DNA of 53,884 nt from an uncultured Alphaproteobacteria bacterium (GCA_947259105.1 CAMYKU010000018.1:1-53884), one strand, 5' to 3'; positions 9,556 to 20,967 are shown, numbered from the stretch's first letter. Program-made: numbers and translations. Notes: generated from the letters alone by a model not told the origin.

Positions 9556-11967
9556 CTACTCCTGGCCGTGGTAGATCGCGTTGGCCAGGATCCGGAAGGT
9601 CTGGCGCGGGTGGGCCCGGAAGGTCGGGTCGAGGCCGATCAGGCTCACCTGTGATTCGCCGCTCGGCGCGTGCACCACGATCGGCTTGCCCGCCGCGCCC
9701 TCCGACGGCCAGTCGGGCCAGTAGCCCGAGAGGAAGAAGTCGCCCGGGGCGACCGAGGCCGAGACGCTGGCCTCCGCCGGCAAGCTGTCGAACCACACGG
9801 GACCGGAGACGAAGCCGTGGCTGGCCGCCGGATAGCCGGCCGCCATGGAATCGCCCACGGTGAAATCCAGGTCGATCACGCCGTTGGCGCGCCGGTTGCC
9901 CCGCACATAGTCGGCGGCGATCAGACCCGCATCGACCGCGAAGGGGATGCCGGTCCGGCCGATGCCGACGTAGTCGCCGCCCGCGGCGAAGAAGGCGCCG
10001 GCCGAGGCCTGCCCGTCGGCGCTCAGCCCGCCCCACGACCGGCTCGAGTTGACGAAGGCGTCGTAGCCGCCGCTCTGCAGGACGCCGGCGTTGAGGTCGC
10101 CGGTCGAGACCGTGTCGATATCGAAGCCCAGCTCGCGCAGCACGAAGACCACGCCCTCGTCGGCGAAGACCGCGAGCTTCGGCCGGGCGAGCGCCGGGGC
10201 TTCGCCGGGCAGGCCGCCCAGGGCGAAGACTTCGAGGCCGTGCTTGCTGGCCAGCTCGTTGGCGACGCTCGGCCCGGCGCTCGCGATGAAGGTGCCGGCG
10301 CCGAAGCTCTGCGCGCCCTCCGTGAAGGGCGCGGTGGCCCGGTGGAGCGGGGTGCCCGCGGCGAGCAGGGCGTTGGCCGCCTGGACCGCCTCGTTGCTGG
10401 TCGGGCGGAAGGCGTAAAGGCCGCCCTTGCCGGTTACCGCGCCCTGGACGGCGTCGGCTTTGGCGACGGCCCGGGTCCGGGCCTCGAGGCCGTCCTCGGC
10501 GATCGCCCGGGTGACGCCCCAGAGCTTGGTGTGGTCCCAGCCGGAGATGTCGTACATGGTCAGGCCCGGATCGAAGGAGATGTCCCAGCCGTTCCACAGC
10601 ACCGTGTTGGCCAGGCCGCGCTTGGGCTGGTCCATCCAGACGACGTAGCTGCCCGCCGGATAGTCGGTGGCGCCCAGCGAAAAGCCCTGGCTGGCCTGGT
10701 GCACCTGGACGTCGTTGACGATCAGGAAATCGACCAGCCGGGCGGCCGCGTGCGGGTTCTGCTGCTGCGGTCCGTCCCTGGGGATCACGTAGGCCGCCGG
10801 AAACTCGATCACCGTGAGTTCGTTGAACTGGTTGAATGGCGACTCCGAGAGCAGTTCATCGGGGATCAGAACCTGATCCAGGTCGAGGAGGCCCCGCCGG
10901 AAGATCTCGATCTGGTCGTGGACCATCTGCTTGCGGTTCTCGGCGACGTATTTGAGCGCGCCCCACACCGCCCAGAAATGCGCGTCGACCCCGAGGTCGC
11001 CCCGCGACGGGGTCTCCAGCGTGTGGCCGTACGAGCCGTGATACATGGCGTACATCGGCGCGAAGATCGGCGGCCAGTCGTCCCAGCCCTCGTCCCAGTC
11101 CCGGTAGGGAATCAGCGCCGGAAGACCCGTGCGCGCCAGCAGTTCCGCCTCCATGGCCAGGGCCTGACCGAAGGCCCAATTGAGATAGAGGTCGTATTCG
11201 TAGTTCGGGTTGTGCGGCGCCGTGGTCGGCTCGATCAGCATCGGGCGCACGAAGCCGTGCAGGTCGAGCATGATCATCGGGTTCCACTCGGTCAGCAGCC
11301 TTACGGTGGCCCGGGCCTCAGGCTGGGACTGGGTGATGAAGTCCCGGTTCAGATCGAAACCGTTGCCGTTGCGCCGCTGCCCGAGCACGCGCCCGTCCGG
11401 GTTCTGCACCACGTTGAACAGCACGATCGTGCTGTCGAGGACCGCCTGGATCTCCGCGTCGTCGATCTCGCTGTTGCCGAAGGCCAGCGTCTCGATCAGG
11501 CGAATCGCGGCGTCGGTGCCCGGATACTCGTCGCCGTGGATGCTGCCGTTGATCAGCACGGGAACCTTGAAGTCCCCGAACTCCTCGATCCGTCTCTGGG
11601 CCGCCTCCGGGTCCTTGATCATGAGGTTGCGCAAGGCCTGGTAGCGGCCGAGCCGCCCTTGGGCCTCCGGCGCCGATACGATCGCGAGGAACAGGTTGCG
11701 CCCCTGGTCCGACTGGCCGATGACCTCGACCCGGACACGGTTGCTCGACTGCTCGATCTCCCGCAAGCGCGGGCCGATCTCCTGGTAGAGGATGGAGTCG
11801 TAGAACGGCGAGGGGCTCTCTTCCTCCGGAACGGTCACCCACCACTGGCCCTGGCTCTGGGCGCTCTCCGGCGCGGTGGCGCCGGCCGCCGTCACGGCCA
11901 TAAGCGCGCCCGCGCAAAGGCCCGTGAACAGGCCCCGGCGGATTCCGGATTTGTTGCATGTCTGCAT
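9556..11967 (-). CDS. Exported M14-family zinc carboxypeptidase with C-terminal amidotransferase-like domain
   Basis: 803 residues. Signal peptide about 1-32. The peptidase M14 domain shows the first zinc motif SIHGDEYPG (His144, Glu147), NPDGR and DLNRDF for substrate binding, the third ligand in MLDLHGFV, and a catalytic Glu in GHTLETPS. From about residue 590 a Rossmann-like segment (KLAVFADEGVVFVLRELGFD, then SGGYDAFVNSSRSWGG and GGDYVGIGRTG) resembles the class I glutamine-amidotransferase-like domain seen at the C-terminus of long M14 proteins. It should trim peptides outside the cytoplasm. The gene is single, with no obvious partners on either side. Confidence 0.9.
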   Translation of the reverse strand: MQTCNKSGIRRGLFTGLCAGALMAVTAAGATAPESAQSQGQWWVTVPEEESPSPFYDSILYQEIGPRLREIEQSSNRVRVEVIGQSDQGRNLFLAIVSAPEAQGRLGRYQALRNLMIKDPEAAQRRIEEFGDFKVPVLINGSIHGDEYPGTDAAIRLIETLAFGNSEIDDAEIQAVLDSTIVLFNVVQNPDGRVLGQRRNGNGFDLNRDFITQSQPEARATVRLLTEWNPMIMLDLHGFVRPMLIEPTTAPHNPNYEYDLYLNWAFGQALAMEAELLARTGLPALIPYRDWDEGWDDWPPIFAPMYAMYHGSYGHTLETPSRGDLGVDAHFWAVWGALKYVAENRKQMVHDQIEIFRRGLLDLDQVLIPDELLSESPFNQFNELTVIEFPAAYVIPRDGPQQQNPHAAARLVDFLIVNDVQVHQASQGFSLGATDYPAGSYVVWMDQPKRGLANTVLWNGWDISFDPGLTMYDISGWDHTKLWGVTRAIAEDGLEARTRAVAKADAVQGAVTGKGGLYAFRPTSNEAVQAANALLAAGTPLHRATAPFTEGAQSFGAGTFIASAGPSVANELASKHGLEVFALGGLPGEAPALARPKLAVFADEGVVFVLRELGFDIDTVSTGDLNAGVLQSGGYDAFVNSSRSWGGLSADGQASAGAFFAAGGDYVGIGRTGIPFAVDAGLIAADYVRGNRRANGVIDLDFTVGDSMAAGYPAASHGFVSGPVWFDSLPAEASVSASVAPGDFFLSGYWPDWPSEGAAGKPIVVHAPSGESQVSLIGLDPTFRAHPRQTFRILANAIYHGQE

Positions 11968-12083
11968 GGCTACTCTCCCTGGTTTCGTGCGCTTTTGCTC
12001 GTCGAACGGCCCAGCCGTCCGGCTTCAGCGCGATGACGTCAATCGACCGCGCCGGCGCATCCGGCGCGGCAACCTGGCTCGTT

Positions 12084-13286
12084 TCAGCCCCCTGCGCCCG
12101 CCACGGTTCCGCCGCGCCCGCGCAGCGCCAGCATCGTGGCGCCGAGCCCGGTCAGCGTGACCAGGAGCCCGACGATGAAGCCGGCGACCGGGATCAGGCC
12201 GACGATCGCCAGCACGAAGAGACCGAGCGCCAGCAGCCCGAAGCGGCCGAGCCCGCCCGGCAGCGCCTTGCCCAGGCTGCGCCACACGCCGAGCGCAAGG
12301 GTCAACGCCCCGGTGACGTAGCCGAGCATGACGATCAGCGGCAGCGCGAGGAACAGCAGAATCCCCAGCGGCGCCCCGATCAGGGTGAGCATCAGGAGCA
12401 GCGCCGCCACGGCCCATACCGCGAGCGTCACGAGCCCGGCGCCGATCGACGCCCCGGGACGCGCCCGGCCGATCTCGGCAACGCGGTTCATGACGCCGCC
12501 CGCGGTTGCCAGCAGGATGGCGCCGGCGACCAGCAGGCTCAGCGGGAACAGCAGGACCGCGCCGAACGCCATCCCGAACAGGGCGCGCCAGGGGGCCGCC
12601 AGGCCCCACCCCCACTCCTCCGGCTCCCATTTCTCGTAGCGGCGGCGCTCGGGTGGCGCGGCCGTGTCCGGCACCGCCGGCTCCTCCGGCGCGCGAAAGA
12701 CAAGCATCCCGTCGAAGCGGGCGTCCGGGGCGATATCGATATCGCGCGCGGTCACCGTCACGTCGCCGGCGAAACTGCCTGACAGGCGCACGCTCTCGGC
12801 GGCGATCCAGGAATCGCCGCCGACCGTCCCCGCCACCTCGACGCGGCGGCCGAACAGCCGCACGGCGCCGCCGGTGGTGGCCCGGGCGTCCAGCGTCACC
12901 GTCTCGCCGGCGGCGACGATCCGCCCTGCCACCGGCGCCGAAACGTCGACCGTCTCGCCGGCCAGGTAGGCATCGTCGCCGACCGCCGCGCGGACCTTGA
13001 CCCGCCGCCCGGCAAGCAGCGCATCCTCGCGGGTCGGCGAAACCAGCTCGACCGTCTCGCCGGCGGCAAACACGCCGTCGAGGTCGTCGCCCGAGACGAT
13101 GACGAGGTCACCCGCGGCCGCCAGGTCGCTTCCCATGAACTGCCGGTGTTCTTCTTCGTCGGCGCTCGCCACCGCCACCATTGCCAGCGTCGCCAGGGCG
13201 GCGGTGGCTGCCGCCAGCGTGATCGCAACTCCGTCTCTGCGTTGAACCGCCGCGGCGCGACCGGCCGTGCGTCTGCTCGTTGCCAT
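12084..13286 (-). CDS. Bactofilin-like beta-helix protein with C-terminal membrane helices
   Basis: 400 residues from the ATG at 13286, chosen for its GGGAGG ribosome site and because it starts a signal-like segment (residues about 20-42). The frame continues upstream only into the next gene's antisense. Residues about 50-210 are short repeated strands (VSAPVAGRIVAAGETVTLDA, VRLFGRRVEVAGTVGG, and so on), the pattern of polymer-forming cytoskeletal/bactofilin domains. A proline-rich linker with KWEPEEWGWG follows, then four to five hydrophobic helices from about 260 to the end. The likely role is an envelope scaffold or structural element. Beta-helix plus membrane region is known in uncharacterised proteins of this class, but the function is not established. 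Confidence 0.78.
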   Translation of the reverse strand: MATSRRTAGRAAAVQRRDGVAITLAAATAALATLAMVAVASADEEEHRQFMGSDLAAAGDLVIVSGDDLDGVFAAGETVELVSPTREDALLAGRRVKVRAAVGDDAYLAGETVDVSAPVAGRIVAAGETVTLDARATTGGAVRLFGRRVEVAGTVGGDSWIAAESVRLSGSFAGDVTVTARDIDIAPDARFDGMLVFRAPEEPAVPDTAAPPERRRYEKWEPEEWGWGLAAPWRALFGMAFGAVLLFPLSLLVAGAILLATAGGVMNRVAEIGRARPGASIGAGLVTLAVWAVAALLLMLTLIGAPLGILLFLALPLIVMLGYVTGALTLALGVWRSLGKALPGGLGRFGLLALGLFVLAIVGLIPVAGFIVGLLVTLTGLGATMLALRGRGGTVAGAGG

Positions 13287-13349
13287 GGCCCTGCCTCCCT
13301 GGTGTCCTGACGGCGAGGATAGCATGCGCGTATCACACTGCAACCGCCG

Positions 13350-13379
13350 CGGGCTGCGCATCCGTGGATACGCAGCCCG
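13350..13379 (-). terminator. Hairpin downstream of the BCCT gene
   Basis: A nine-base GC stem (CGGGCTGCG / CGCAGCCCG) is extended by ATCC/GGAT around a two-base loop. It sits 56 bases after the stop of the BCCT transporter on the minus strand. No T-run follows, so it may be a weak terminator or an mRNA-stabilising hairpin. Confidence 0.4.
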
Positions 13380-13435
13380 AACCCGTCGCCGTCCCGCCGC
13401 GCGGTCTCGTCCCCGGGGCGCCGCCGCCCCCGGGC

Positions 13436-15028
13436 TTACTCCCCGGCGGCCGGCGTGCCGCCGCCCTTGCCGAGCACGTATTTGAGCTCGTGCGCGAGGC
13501 CCATATAGACGCCGACGCACATCACGATCAGCACCACGGTGAAGGGCAGGCCCACGGTGATCGCCGCCGCCTGCAGCGCGCCCAGGGCGTCGCCGCCGCC
13601 GCCGAACAGCAGCACCCCGGCGATCACGCCCTCCATGGTCGCCCAGAAGATGCGCTGCACCACCGGCGCGTCGATCTTGCCGCCCGAGGTGATGCTGTCG
13701 ATCACCAGCGAGCCGGAATCGGACGAGGTGATGAAGAACACCAGCACCAGGACGATGCCGACGAACGAGGCGATTTTCGTCAGCGGCAGGTTCTCCAGCA
13801 TCTGGAACAGCGCCAGCGAGACGTCGCTGATGCCGTTGGCCAGCGCGCCGACATTGGCCTGCGCCTGGTCCAGCGCCGAGCCGCCGAACGCCGACATCCA
13901 CACCAGCGTCACCAGCGTCGGGACCAGCAGCACGGCGGTGATGAACTCGCGCACCGTGCGGCCCTTGGAGATGCGGGCGATGAACATGCCGACGAACGGC
14001 GACCAGGAGATCCACCAGGCCCAGTAGAACACGGTCCAGCCGTGGTAGAACTTGTCGTCCTCGCGGCCGATCCAGTTGCTCATCGGGATGATGTTCTCGA
14101 GATACGCGCCGGCGGTGCTGAACAGCGTGCCGACGATGGCCAGCGTCGGCCCGGCGATGATGACGAACAGCAGCAGCCCGGCCGCCAGTCCCATGTTGAT
14201 GTTGCTCAGCAGCTTGACGCCGCCCTCGAGGCCGCGCACCACCGAGAAGATCGCCACCGCGGTGACTCCGATGATGATCGCGACTTGCGTTCCGATGCCG
14301 GCGTCGACGCCGAACAGGAAGGAAAGGCCGCTGGCCGCCTGCTGTGCGCCGAAGCCGAGCGAGGTCGCCAGCCCGAAGATCGTCGCCATCACCGCGACCA
14401 CGTCGATGGCATGGCCGAACCAGCCCCAGGAGCGGTCGCCGATCAGCGGGAAGAAGCCGGAGCGGATGGTCAGCGGCAGCCCCTTGTTGTAGGTGAAGAA
14501 GGCCAGCGACAGGCCGACCACCGCGTAGATCGCCCAGGGATGCAGGCCCCAGTGGAACATCGTGGCGCCCATCGCCATGCGCGCGCCCTCCGGCGTGTTC
14601 GCCGCGGCGTTGAGCGGCGTGCCGTACCAGTCGGTGTAGTAGGCGGTCGGCTCGGCGACGCTCCAGAACATCAGCCCGATGCCCATGCCCGCCGCGAACA
14701 GCATGGCGAACCACGACATCCTCGTGAATTCCGGTTTCGCATCCACGCCGCCGATGCGGATCCGGCCGACCGGCAGCACGATCAGCAGCAGGCAGAAGAT
14801 GACGAAGATGTTGCCGCCGACCATGAACAGCCAGTCGAAATTGGCGATCGACCAGCCCTTGGCGCCGTCGAAGGCGACCTTGGCCTCGCCGGGCAGGATC
14901 AGCGTCCCGATGACGAAAACCAGGACCAGAAGGCTGGCAATCCAGAACACGGGATGGTGTATGTCGACCCCGTATCTCTGCAGGTTGTCCCGACCGACCT
15001 CATAGTCGGTATCGTAACGATGGGGCAT
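13436..15028 (-). CDS. BCCT-family betaine/carnitine/choline transporter
   Basis: 530 residues from the ATG at 15028, which has a clear AGGGAGGAAA ribosome site; the open frame upstream of it is not part of the protein. Twelve hydrophobic helices are visible. Family hallmarks are GMGIGLMFWSVAEPTAYY, the tryptophan-rich substrate segment WTVFYWAWWISWSPFVGMFIAR and KGRTVREF. It should import quaternary ammonium compounds such as glycine betaine, driven by sodium or protons, for osmoprotection or catabolism. Substrate choice cannot be read reliably. No regulator is adjacent; the next gene upstream (ketopantoate-reductase-like) is 211 bases away on the same strand. Confidence 0.93.
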   Translation of the reverse strand: MPHRYDTDYEVGRDNLQRYGVDIHHPVFWIASLLVLVFVIGTLILPGEAKVAFDGAKGWSIANFDWLFMVGGNIFVIFCLLLIVLPVGRIRIGGVDAKPEFTRMSWFAMLFAAGMGIGLMFWSVAEPTAYYTDWYGTPLNAAANTPEGARMAMGATMFHWGLHPWAIYAVVGLSLAFFTYNKGLPLTIRSGFFPLIGDRSWGWFGHAIDVVAVMATIFGLATSLGFGAQQAASGLSFLFGVDAGIGTQVAIIIGVTAVAIFSVVRGLEGGVKLLSNINMGLAAGLLLFVIIAGPTLAIVGTLFSTAGAYLENIIPMSNWIGREDDKFYHGWTVFYWAWWISWSPFVGMFIARISKGRTVREFITAVLLVPTLVTLVWMSAFGGSALDQAQANVGALANGISDVSLALFQMLENLPLTKIASFVGIVLVLVFFITSSDSGSLVIDSITSGGKIDAPVVQRIFWATMEGVIAGVLLFGGGGDALGALQAAAITVGLPFTVVLIVMCVGVYMGLAHELKYVLGKGGGTPAAGE

Positions 15029-15239
15029 GGCTCGTTTCCTCCCTTTATGGTCGACGTCGCCTCCGCCGCGTTTTTCCGGGTTCGGAAGATACGTCCGGGC
15101 CGCTTCCGCATGCGCTTGAGAGCATAGCGGACAATGACCCCCGCCGAAATACAACACCAACGACGCAAATTTCCCGTGAGGCGACAGCGCGGCCGGTCCG
15201 GTATGGCAATTGGGAAGGGGAGGGGCGGCGGCCCGGCAG

Positions 15240-16307
15240 TCACGCCGCCTTGCGGTTGCCTTCCAGCCAGAGGTCGACCAGGGAAACGGTCTCGTCGACG
15301 GCGTCGGACTGCATGCCCTTCTGCGCCGCCAGGGTCCGCACCAGGCAATCGACCCGCTCGATGTTGGGGGCGCCGGCGGCCAGCGCCCGCGCGGCGGACG
15401 ATGGTTTGACCAGCCCCTGCGCCGCGTTGGCGTATTTCTCGAACGGGACCATATCGTCACGCGAGGCGCCCAGCGCGACGCACAGATCGCTGACCCAGGC
15501 GTAGATCGACCGCGACAGCTCGAGATCGGTGTGCACCGCCTCCTTGATCGAGCGCATCGTGCCCTTCTGTACGCAGCGATAGTTCCCGGTCAGCAGCATG
15601 CTCCATTTCGCCAGCGGCACGAAGATCGAGTCGTGCACCTTGAGCTTGACCGGCAGCTCGATCGGCCCGTCGCCGGCATCGTAGCGGATCGCCTCGATAT
15701 CCGCCTGCATCTGCCGCAGCATGCCGGTGTGTTCGTCCGAGTCGAACCGCGCCGCCTTGAAATTGGTCGGCAGGGCGACCTGCAGCACGTTGATCGGCTC
15801 CTCCGGCGGGCGGAAGGCCTGCGGGTCGGGGCTGCACAGGGTCAGGAGCGGCGGATCGAAACTGTCCCAGACGGTGGGGTCGGTGTAGCAGTGCTTCACG
15901 GCGCCGGCGTCGAGGCCGGGAATGCGCGCGAGGTACGGCAGCGGCGGCATGTTCATGATCGACATGCAGGGCACCCGGGATCTGGCCACCGCATCCAGCA
16001 GTTCGCGCACGCCGGGCGAGCGATACTGCGGCTCCTGCATGGCGAGGGTGACAAGGTCGAACTTCGCCGGGTCGACGGCGTCGGTCGTCGCGCCGGAAAG
16101 GGCGCCCGGGCACTGCCGCGAGTCGATCTCGACGAGGTCGCTCCGCCCCTTGACCGGCAGCCGCACGCGGGTGCCTTCCTTGTTGATGATCTCCGCCTCT
16201 TCGGGCAGGCACACCAGCGTCACGTTGTGCCCGGCAAGGATCAGTTTGGTTGCCAGCAGGGAGCCGTAGGAAGCGCCCATGATCATTACGTTGTAGGTGG
16301 TCGCCAT
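15240..16307 (-). CDS. Ketopantoate reductase (PanE/ApbA)-like dehydrogenase
   Basis: 355 residues. The N-terminal Rossmann fold has a NAD(P)-binding glycine motif in unusual form (VMIMGASYGSLLATKLILAGHNVTLV) and the family's FDLVTLAMQEPQY strand. The helical C-terminal domain carries the conserved lysine/asparagine region (KWSMLLTGNYRC). The true PanE signature is only partly kept and the protein is longer than PanE (about 300), so it more likely reduces another 2-oxoacid than ketopantoate. A promoter and a TTGTATACAA palindrome lie in its leader, so control by a GntR-type repressor is likely. Confidence 0.8.
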   Translation of the reverse strand: MATTYNVMIMGASYGSLLATKLILAGHNVTLVCLPEEAEIINKEGTRVRLPVKGRSDLVEIDSRQCPGALSGATTDAVDPAKFDLVTLAMQEPQYRSPGVRELLDAVARSRVPCMSIMNMPPLPYLARIPGLDAGAVKHCYTDPTVWDSFDPPLLTLCSPDPQAFRPPEEPINVLQVALPTNFKAARFDSDEHTGMLRQMQADIEAIRYDAGDGPIELPVKLKVHDSIFVPLAKWSMLLTGNYRCVQKGTMRSIKEAVHTDLELSRSIYAWVSDLCVALGASRDDMVPFEKYANAAQGLVKPSSAARALAAGAPNIERVDCLVRTLAAQKGMQSDAVDETVSLVDLWLEGNRKAA

Positions 16308-16349
16308 GTCAGGCCTGTCCTCGGTATCGATGGTGGATCGGCGGAGCTG

Positions 16350-16359
16350 TTGTATACAA
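16350..16359. promoter_or_regulatory. TTGTATACAA palindrome, probable GntR-family operator
   Basis: Perfect ten-base palindrome TTGTATACAA. This core is characteristic of sites bound by GntR-family (FadR/VanR subgroup) regulators, which often control TRAP transporters and catabolic enzymes in alphaproteobacteria. It lies 17 bases downstream of the proposed -10 box of the panE-like promoter and 43 bases before the start codon, so bound protein would block transcription. The regulator gene itself is not in the window. Confidence 0.6.
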
Positions 16360-16376
16360 TCTGGAAATTCGCGGCG

Positions 16377-16405
16377 AACCTATGCCCCGGGGCCGGGCGG
16401 GTCAA
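16377..16405 (-). promoter_or_regulatory. Probable sigma-70-type promoter of the panE-like gene
   Basis: On the minus strand, TTGACC (16405-16400) and TAGGTT (16382-16377) are separated by 17 bases. Together with the operator just downstream, this gives a complete repressible promoter reading towards the ketopantoate-reductase-like gene. Confidence 0.55.
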
Positions 16406-16413
16406 GCCTTGAT

Positions 16414-16507
16414 GTCGGGAACTGGCGGCAAGCTCGGGTTCGGTGTGCTTCAGCGCCGTCTTGACGCATTCGATGATCGCGCTGACCGGCTCGGCCAGCG
16501 CCTCGGC
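16414..16507 (-). pseudogene. mreB fragment (about 30 codons)
   Basis: Minus-strand translation starts AEALAEPVSAIIECVKTA and continues to EPELAAS. This matches the conserved MreB segment in which a helix EPV..IV..VK.AL is followed by PPELAADI. The match stops abruptly after Ala-Ala-Ser, and the other end abuts the TRAP permease fragment. It is far too short to function and is probably debris from recombination; the intact mreB should be elsewhere. Confidence 0.6.
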
Positions 16508-16666
16508 TGTGTGACGCCGCCGGTGGGGATGAACCTGTTCCTCTCGGCCTATCGATTCAACAAGCCGCTGCTCGAGGGGCGGTGCGCGGCCTTGCCGTTG
16601 CCCGCCCTGTTGTTGGCGGTGGTGCTGCCGGTCACCTGCGTCCCGTCAGCCGTCCTCGGGGTATAG
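16505..16666 (+). pseudogene. 3' fragment of a TRAP transporter large permease (DctM) gene
   Basis: 53 codons plus stop. The fragment begins GCVTPPVGMNLFLSAYRF, the conserved last region of DctM-type permeases (xTPPVGxNLFV..RF..PL), followed by a final hydrophobic helix and stop at 16664-16666. Nothing upstream in this frame belongs to the family, so the other 370 or so codons are missing. A lost C4-dicarboxylate or sialic-acid-type uptake system is implied. Confidence 0.7.
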
Positions 16667-16738
16667 AGCCGGGCCGGGTTGAGTGGAATCGCCTTCGGCG
16701 ACCCACCAACCCGGATTTGCGCTACGACCCGACCAATG

Positions 16739-19333
<2,595 letters not shown>

Positions 19334-19707
19334 ATCACCTCCTCTATCGCTGGTTGTTCGACTAACACATCGTTAATAACAACAACCCCCCCCTCTTGAC
19401 CAGCCGCAGCCACGACAGCGGCCAACGGGCCAATCGAGACAATCCGGGCGAGCTGACCGGACCAACGCGATCGCTTGTCGAAATCTCCCCTGTGCACCCT
19501 CGACAGCCGGTTCGTGGGCCGCCGACGAAGATATCGACCATGGCCTGCGCCACCGCCTGCACCGGTTCGCACGGTCGGCTGCCACAGCACAGCTGGTCGG
19601 TCGGTATTGCCCGAATTTGGTGTCCGGGATGAGCTTTGCGGCGCGGCGGCGACAAGGCGTCCATCGGCGTTGTCACCGCGCCGCGCCTGGCCGGCGAACG
19701 GCCTCGC
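19334..19707. other. Intergenic stretch with no recognised gene
   Basis: 374 bases between the GH3 gene and the Vgb-like gene, both on the minus strand. It holds the GH3 ribosome site at its left end and a run of nine C residues near 19386-19394. Open frames here have no recognisable family pattern or ribosome site. Confidence 0.5.
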
Positions 19708-20967
19708 CTATTGCATCGCGGCCGGCGGCTGTACCGTCACCAGCAGGATCCGGTTGGTGCTGCCCTGGTGGATCAGCAGGTTGCCGTCCCGGGTCGGCAG
19801 CATGTGGCGGACGATGCCGGCATGGATTCCCCCCGACGGGATCGCCCAGCTCTGGAAAGTCTCCGTCGCGGGGTCGAAGCGGACCAGCGCATCCGGCCGC
19901 ATGCCCGACTCGTTGTACCAGACGATGCCATCCACGACGGCGATGGCGTAGGGGTGCGATTTCGGCCCGCTCGGCGACGGCCACTCCTTGATCGCGCCGG
20001 TCTTCGGGTCGTATCGGCCGAGCCGGCCCTGGGACGAATTGACGTACCAGATCATGCCGTCGCCGGCGATGTCGAGGCGCCGCACGGTCGTCGCCGGGAT
20101 CGGCAGCCTGATTTCCGTCAGCGCCATCGTCGCCGGGTCGACCCTGACCAGGCAGTTGCTGCCGTTGCAGGCGACCCACGGCGCCCCCTCGGCGTCGACC
20201 TTGATGCCGTAGGGCTTCGAATTCGGCGTCGTCATGGGCACCAGCTTGATGTCGCCGGTCTCCGGGTCCAGCCGGCCCACCATGTTGCTGTGCTGGAGGG
20301 TGAACCAGAGGATGCCTTTCTCATTGAAGACCGCCGTGTGCGGATCCCTCGCGGCCGGGTCGGGCATCCGGTAGACGGTGATCTTGCCGGTCGCCGGGTC
20401 CAGTTTGCCGATGGTGCCGTTCTTGTTCCCCGTAAACCAGACGTCGCCGGCGCGATCGATCGTCACGGTGTGCGGCATCGCGTTGGCCGGCAACGGGTAT
20501 TCCGTCATCGCGCCGGTCGCGGGATCGATTCGCCCGACGAGATTGCCCCACTGCCCGGCCCACCAGATCGACCCGTCGGCCGCCTCGACCGGATCGCGCG
20601 AGCGCTGGCCGAGCGTCGGGACCTGCCACTCGGTGAACGCGATCCTCGCATCGCCGGCCATCAGCTTCGGCGCCCGCCTGGTGTTCGGGGGGAACTGCGT
20701 CTCCAGATACTGCACGATCCGGGCCTGGTCCTCCGGGCTGCCGGACAGGTCGATCATCGTGCCGGTCAGTTCCGTCCAGCCTTCGGCTGTGTAGCCGGAA
20801 CTCCGCGTGATCTGATTGGCCCCGTGGCACGAGGTGCAGACGGCCTCGACCAGGTCCCTGCCCGCGCCATCGGGCAGCGTGGATCCCTGGCCCTGCGCCG
20901 GGGCAACGAGAGCGAAGGGCGCGCACAATAACGCCCCCGCCAACGATACGATCGACAGTCTGGTCAT
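19708..20967 (-). CDS. Exported c-type cytochrome fused to a Vgb/SMP-30-like beta-propeller
   Basis: 419 residues from the ATG at 20967, preceded by GGGAG; the longer frame upstream lacks a start signal. Signal peptide about 1-26 (ending AQGQG). A heme c attachment site CTSCHGAN lies in a short cytochrome-like domain (about 30-110). Then come about seven repeats of the streptogramin-lyase propeller type (GRIDPATGAMTEYPLP, GKLDPATGKITVY, GRLDPETGDIKLVP, GRYDPKTGAIKEWP), each ending in W/F..P. The heme domain suggests electron transfer in the periplasm. The propeller may bind or lyse a lactone, but the antibiotic-lyase activity of true Vgb should not be assumed. Confidence 0.85.
   Translation of the reverse strand: MTRLSIVSLAGALLCAPFALVAPAQGQGSTLPDGAGRDLVEAVCTSCHGANQITRSSGYTAEGWTELTGTMIDLSGSPEDQARIVQYLETQFPPNTRRAPKLMAGDARIAFTEWQVPTLGQRSRDPVEAADGSIWWAGQWGNLVGRIDPATGAMTEYPLPANAMPHTVTIDRAGDVWFTGNKNGTIGKLDPATGKITVYRMPDPAARDPHTAVFNEKGILWFTLQHSNMVGRLDPETGDIKLVPMTTPNSKPYGIKVDAEGAPWVACNGSNCLVRVDPATMALTEIRLPIPATTVRRLDIAGDGMIWYVNSSQGRLGRYDPKTGAIKEWPSPSGPKSHPYAIAVVDGIVWYNESGMRPDALVRFDPATETFQSWAIPSGGIHAGIVRHMLPTRDGNLLIHQGSTNRILLVTVQPPAAMQ

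Noticed and set aside
9670..12036. A plus-strand 788-codon open frame opposite the M14 peptidase
   Set aside because: Antisense shadow: composition is Arg/Gly/Val-rich, there are no motifs, and the minus-strand gene has a signal peptide and complete zinc site.
19362..19676. Short minus-strand frame before the GH3 gene
   Set aside because: No ribosome site, no recognised family, and composition is not gene-like.
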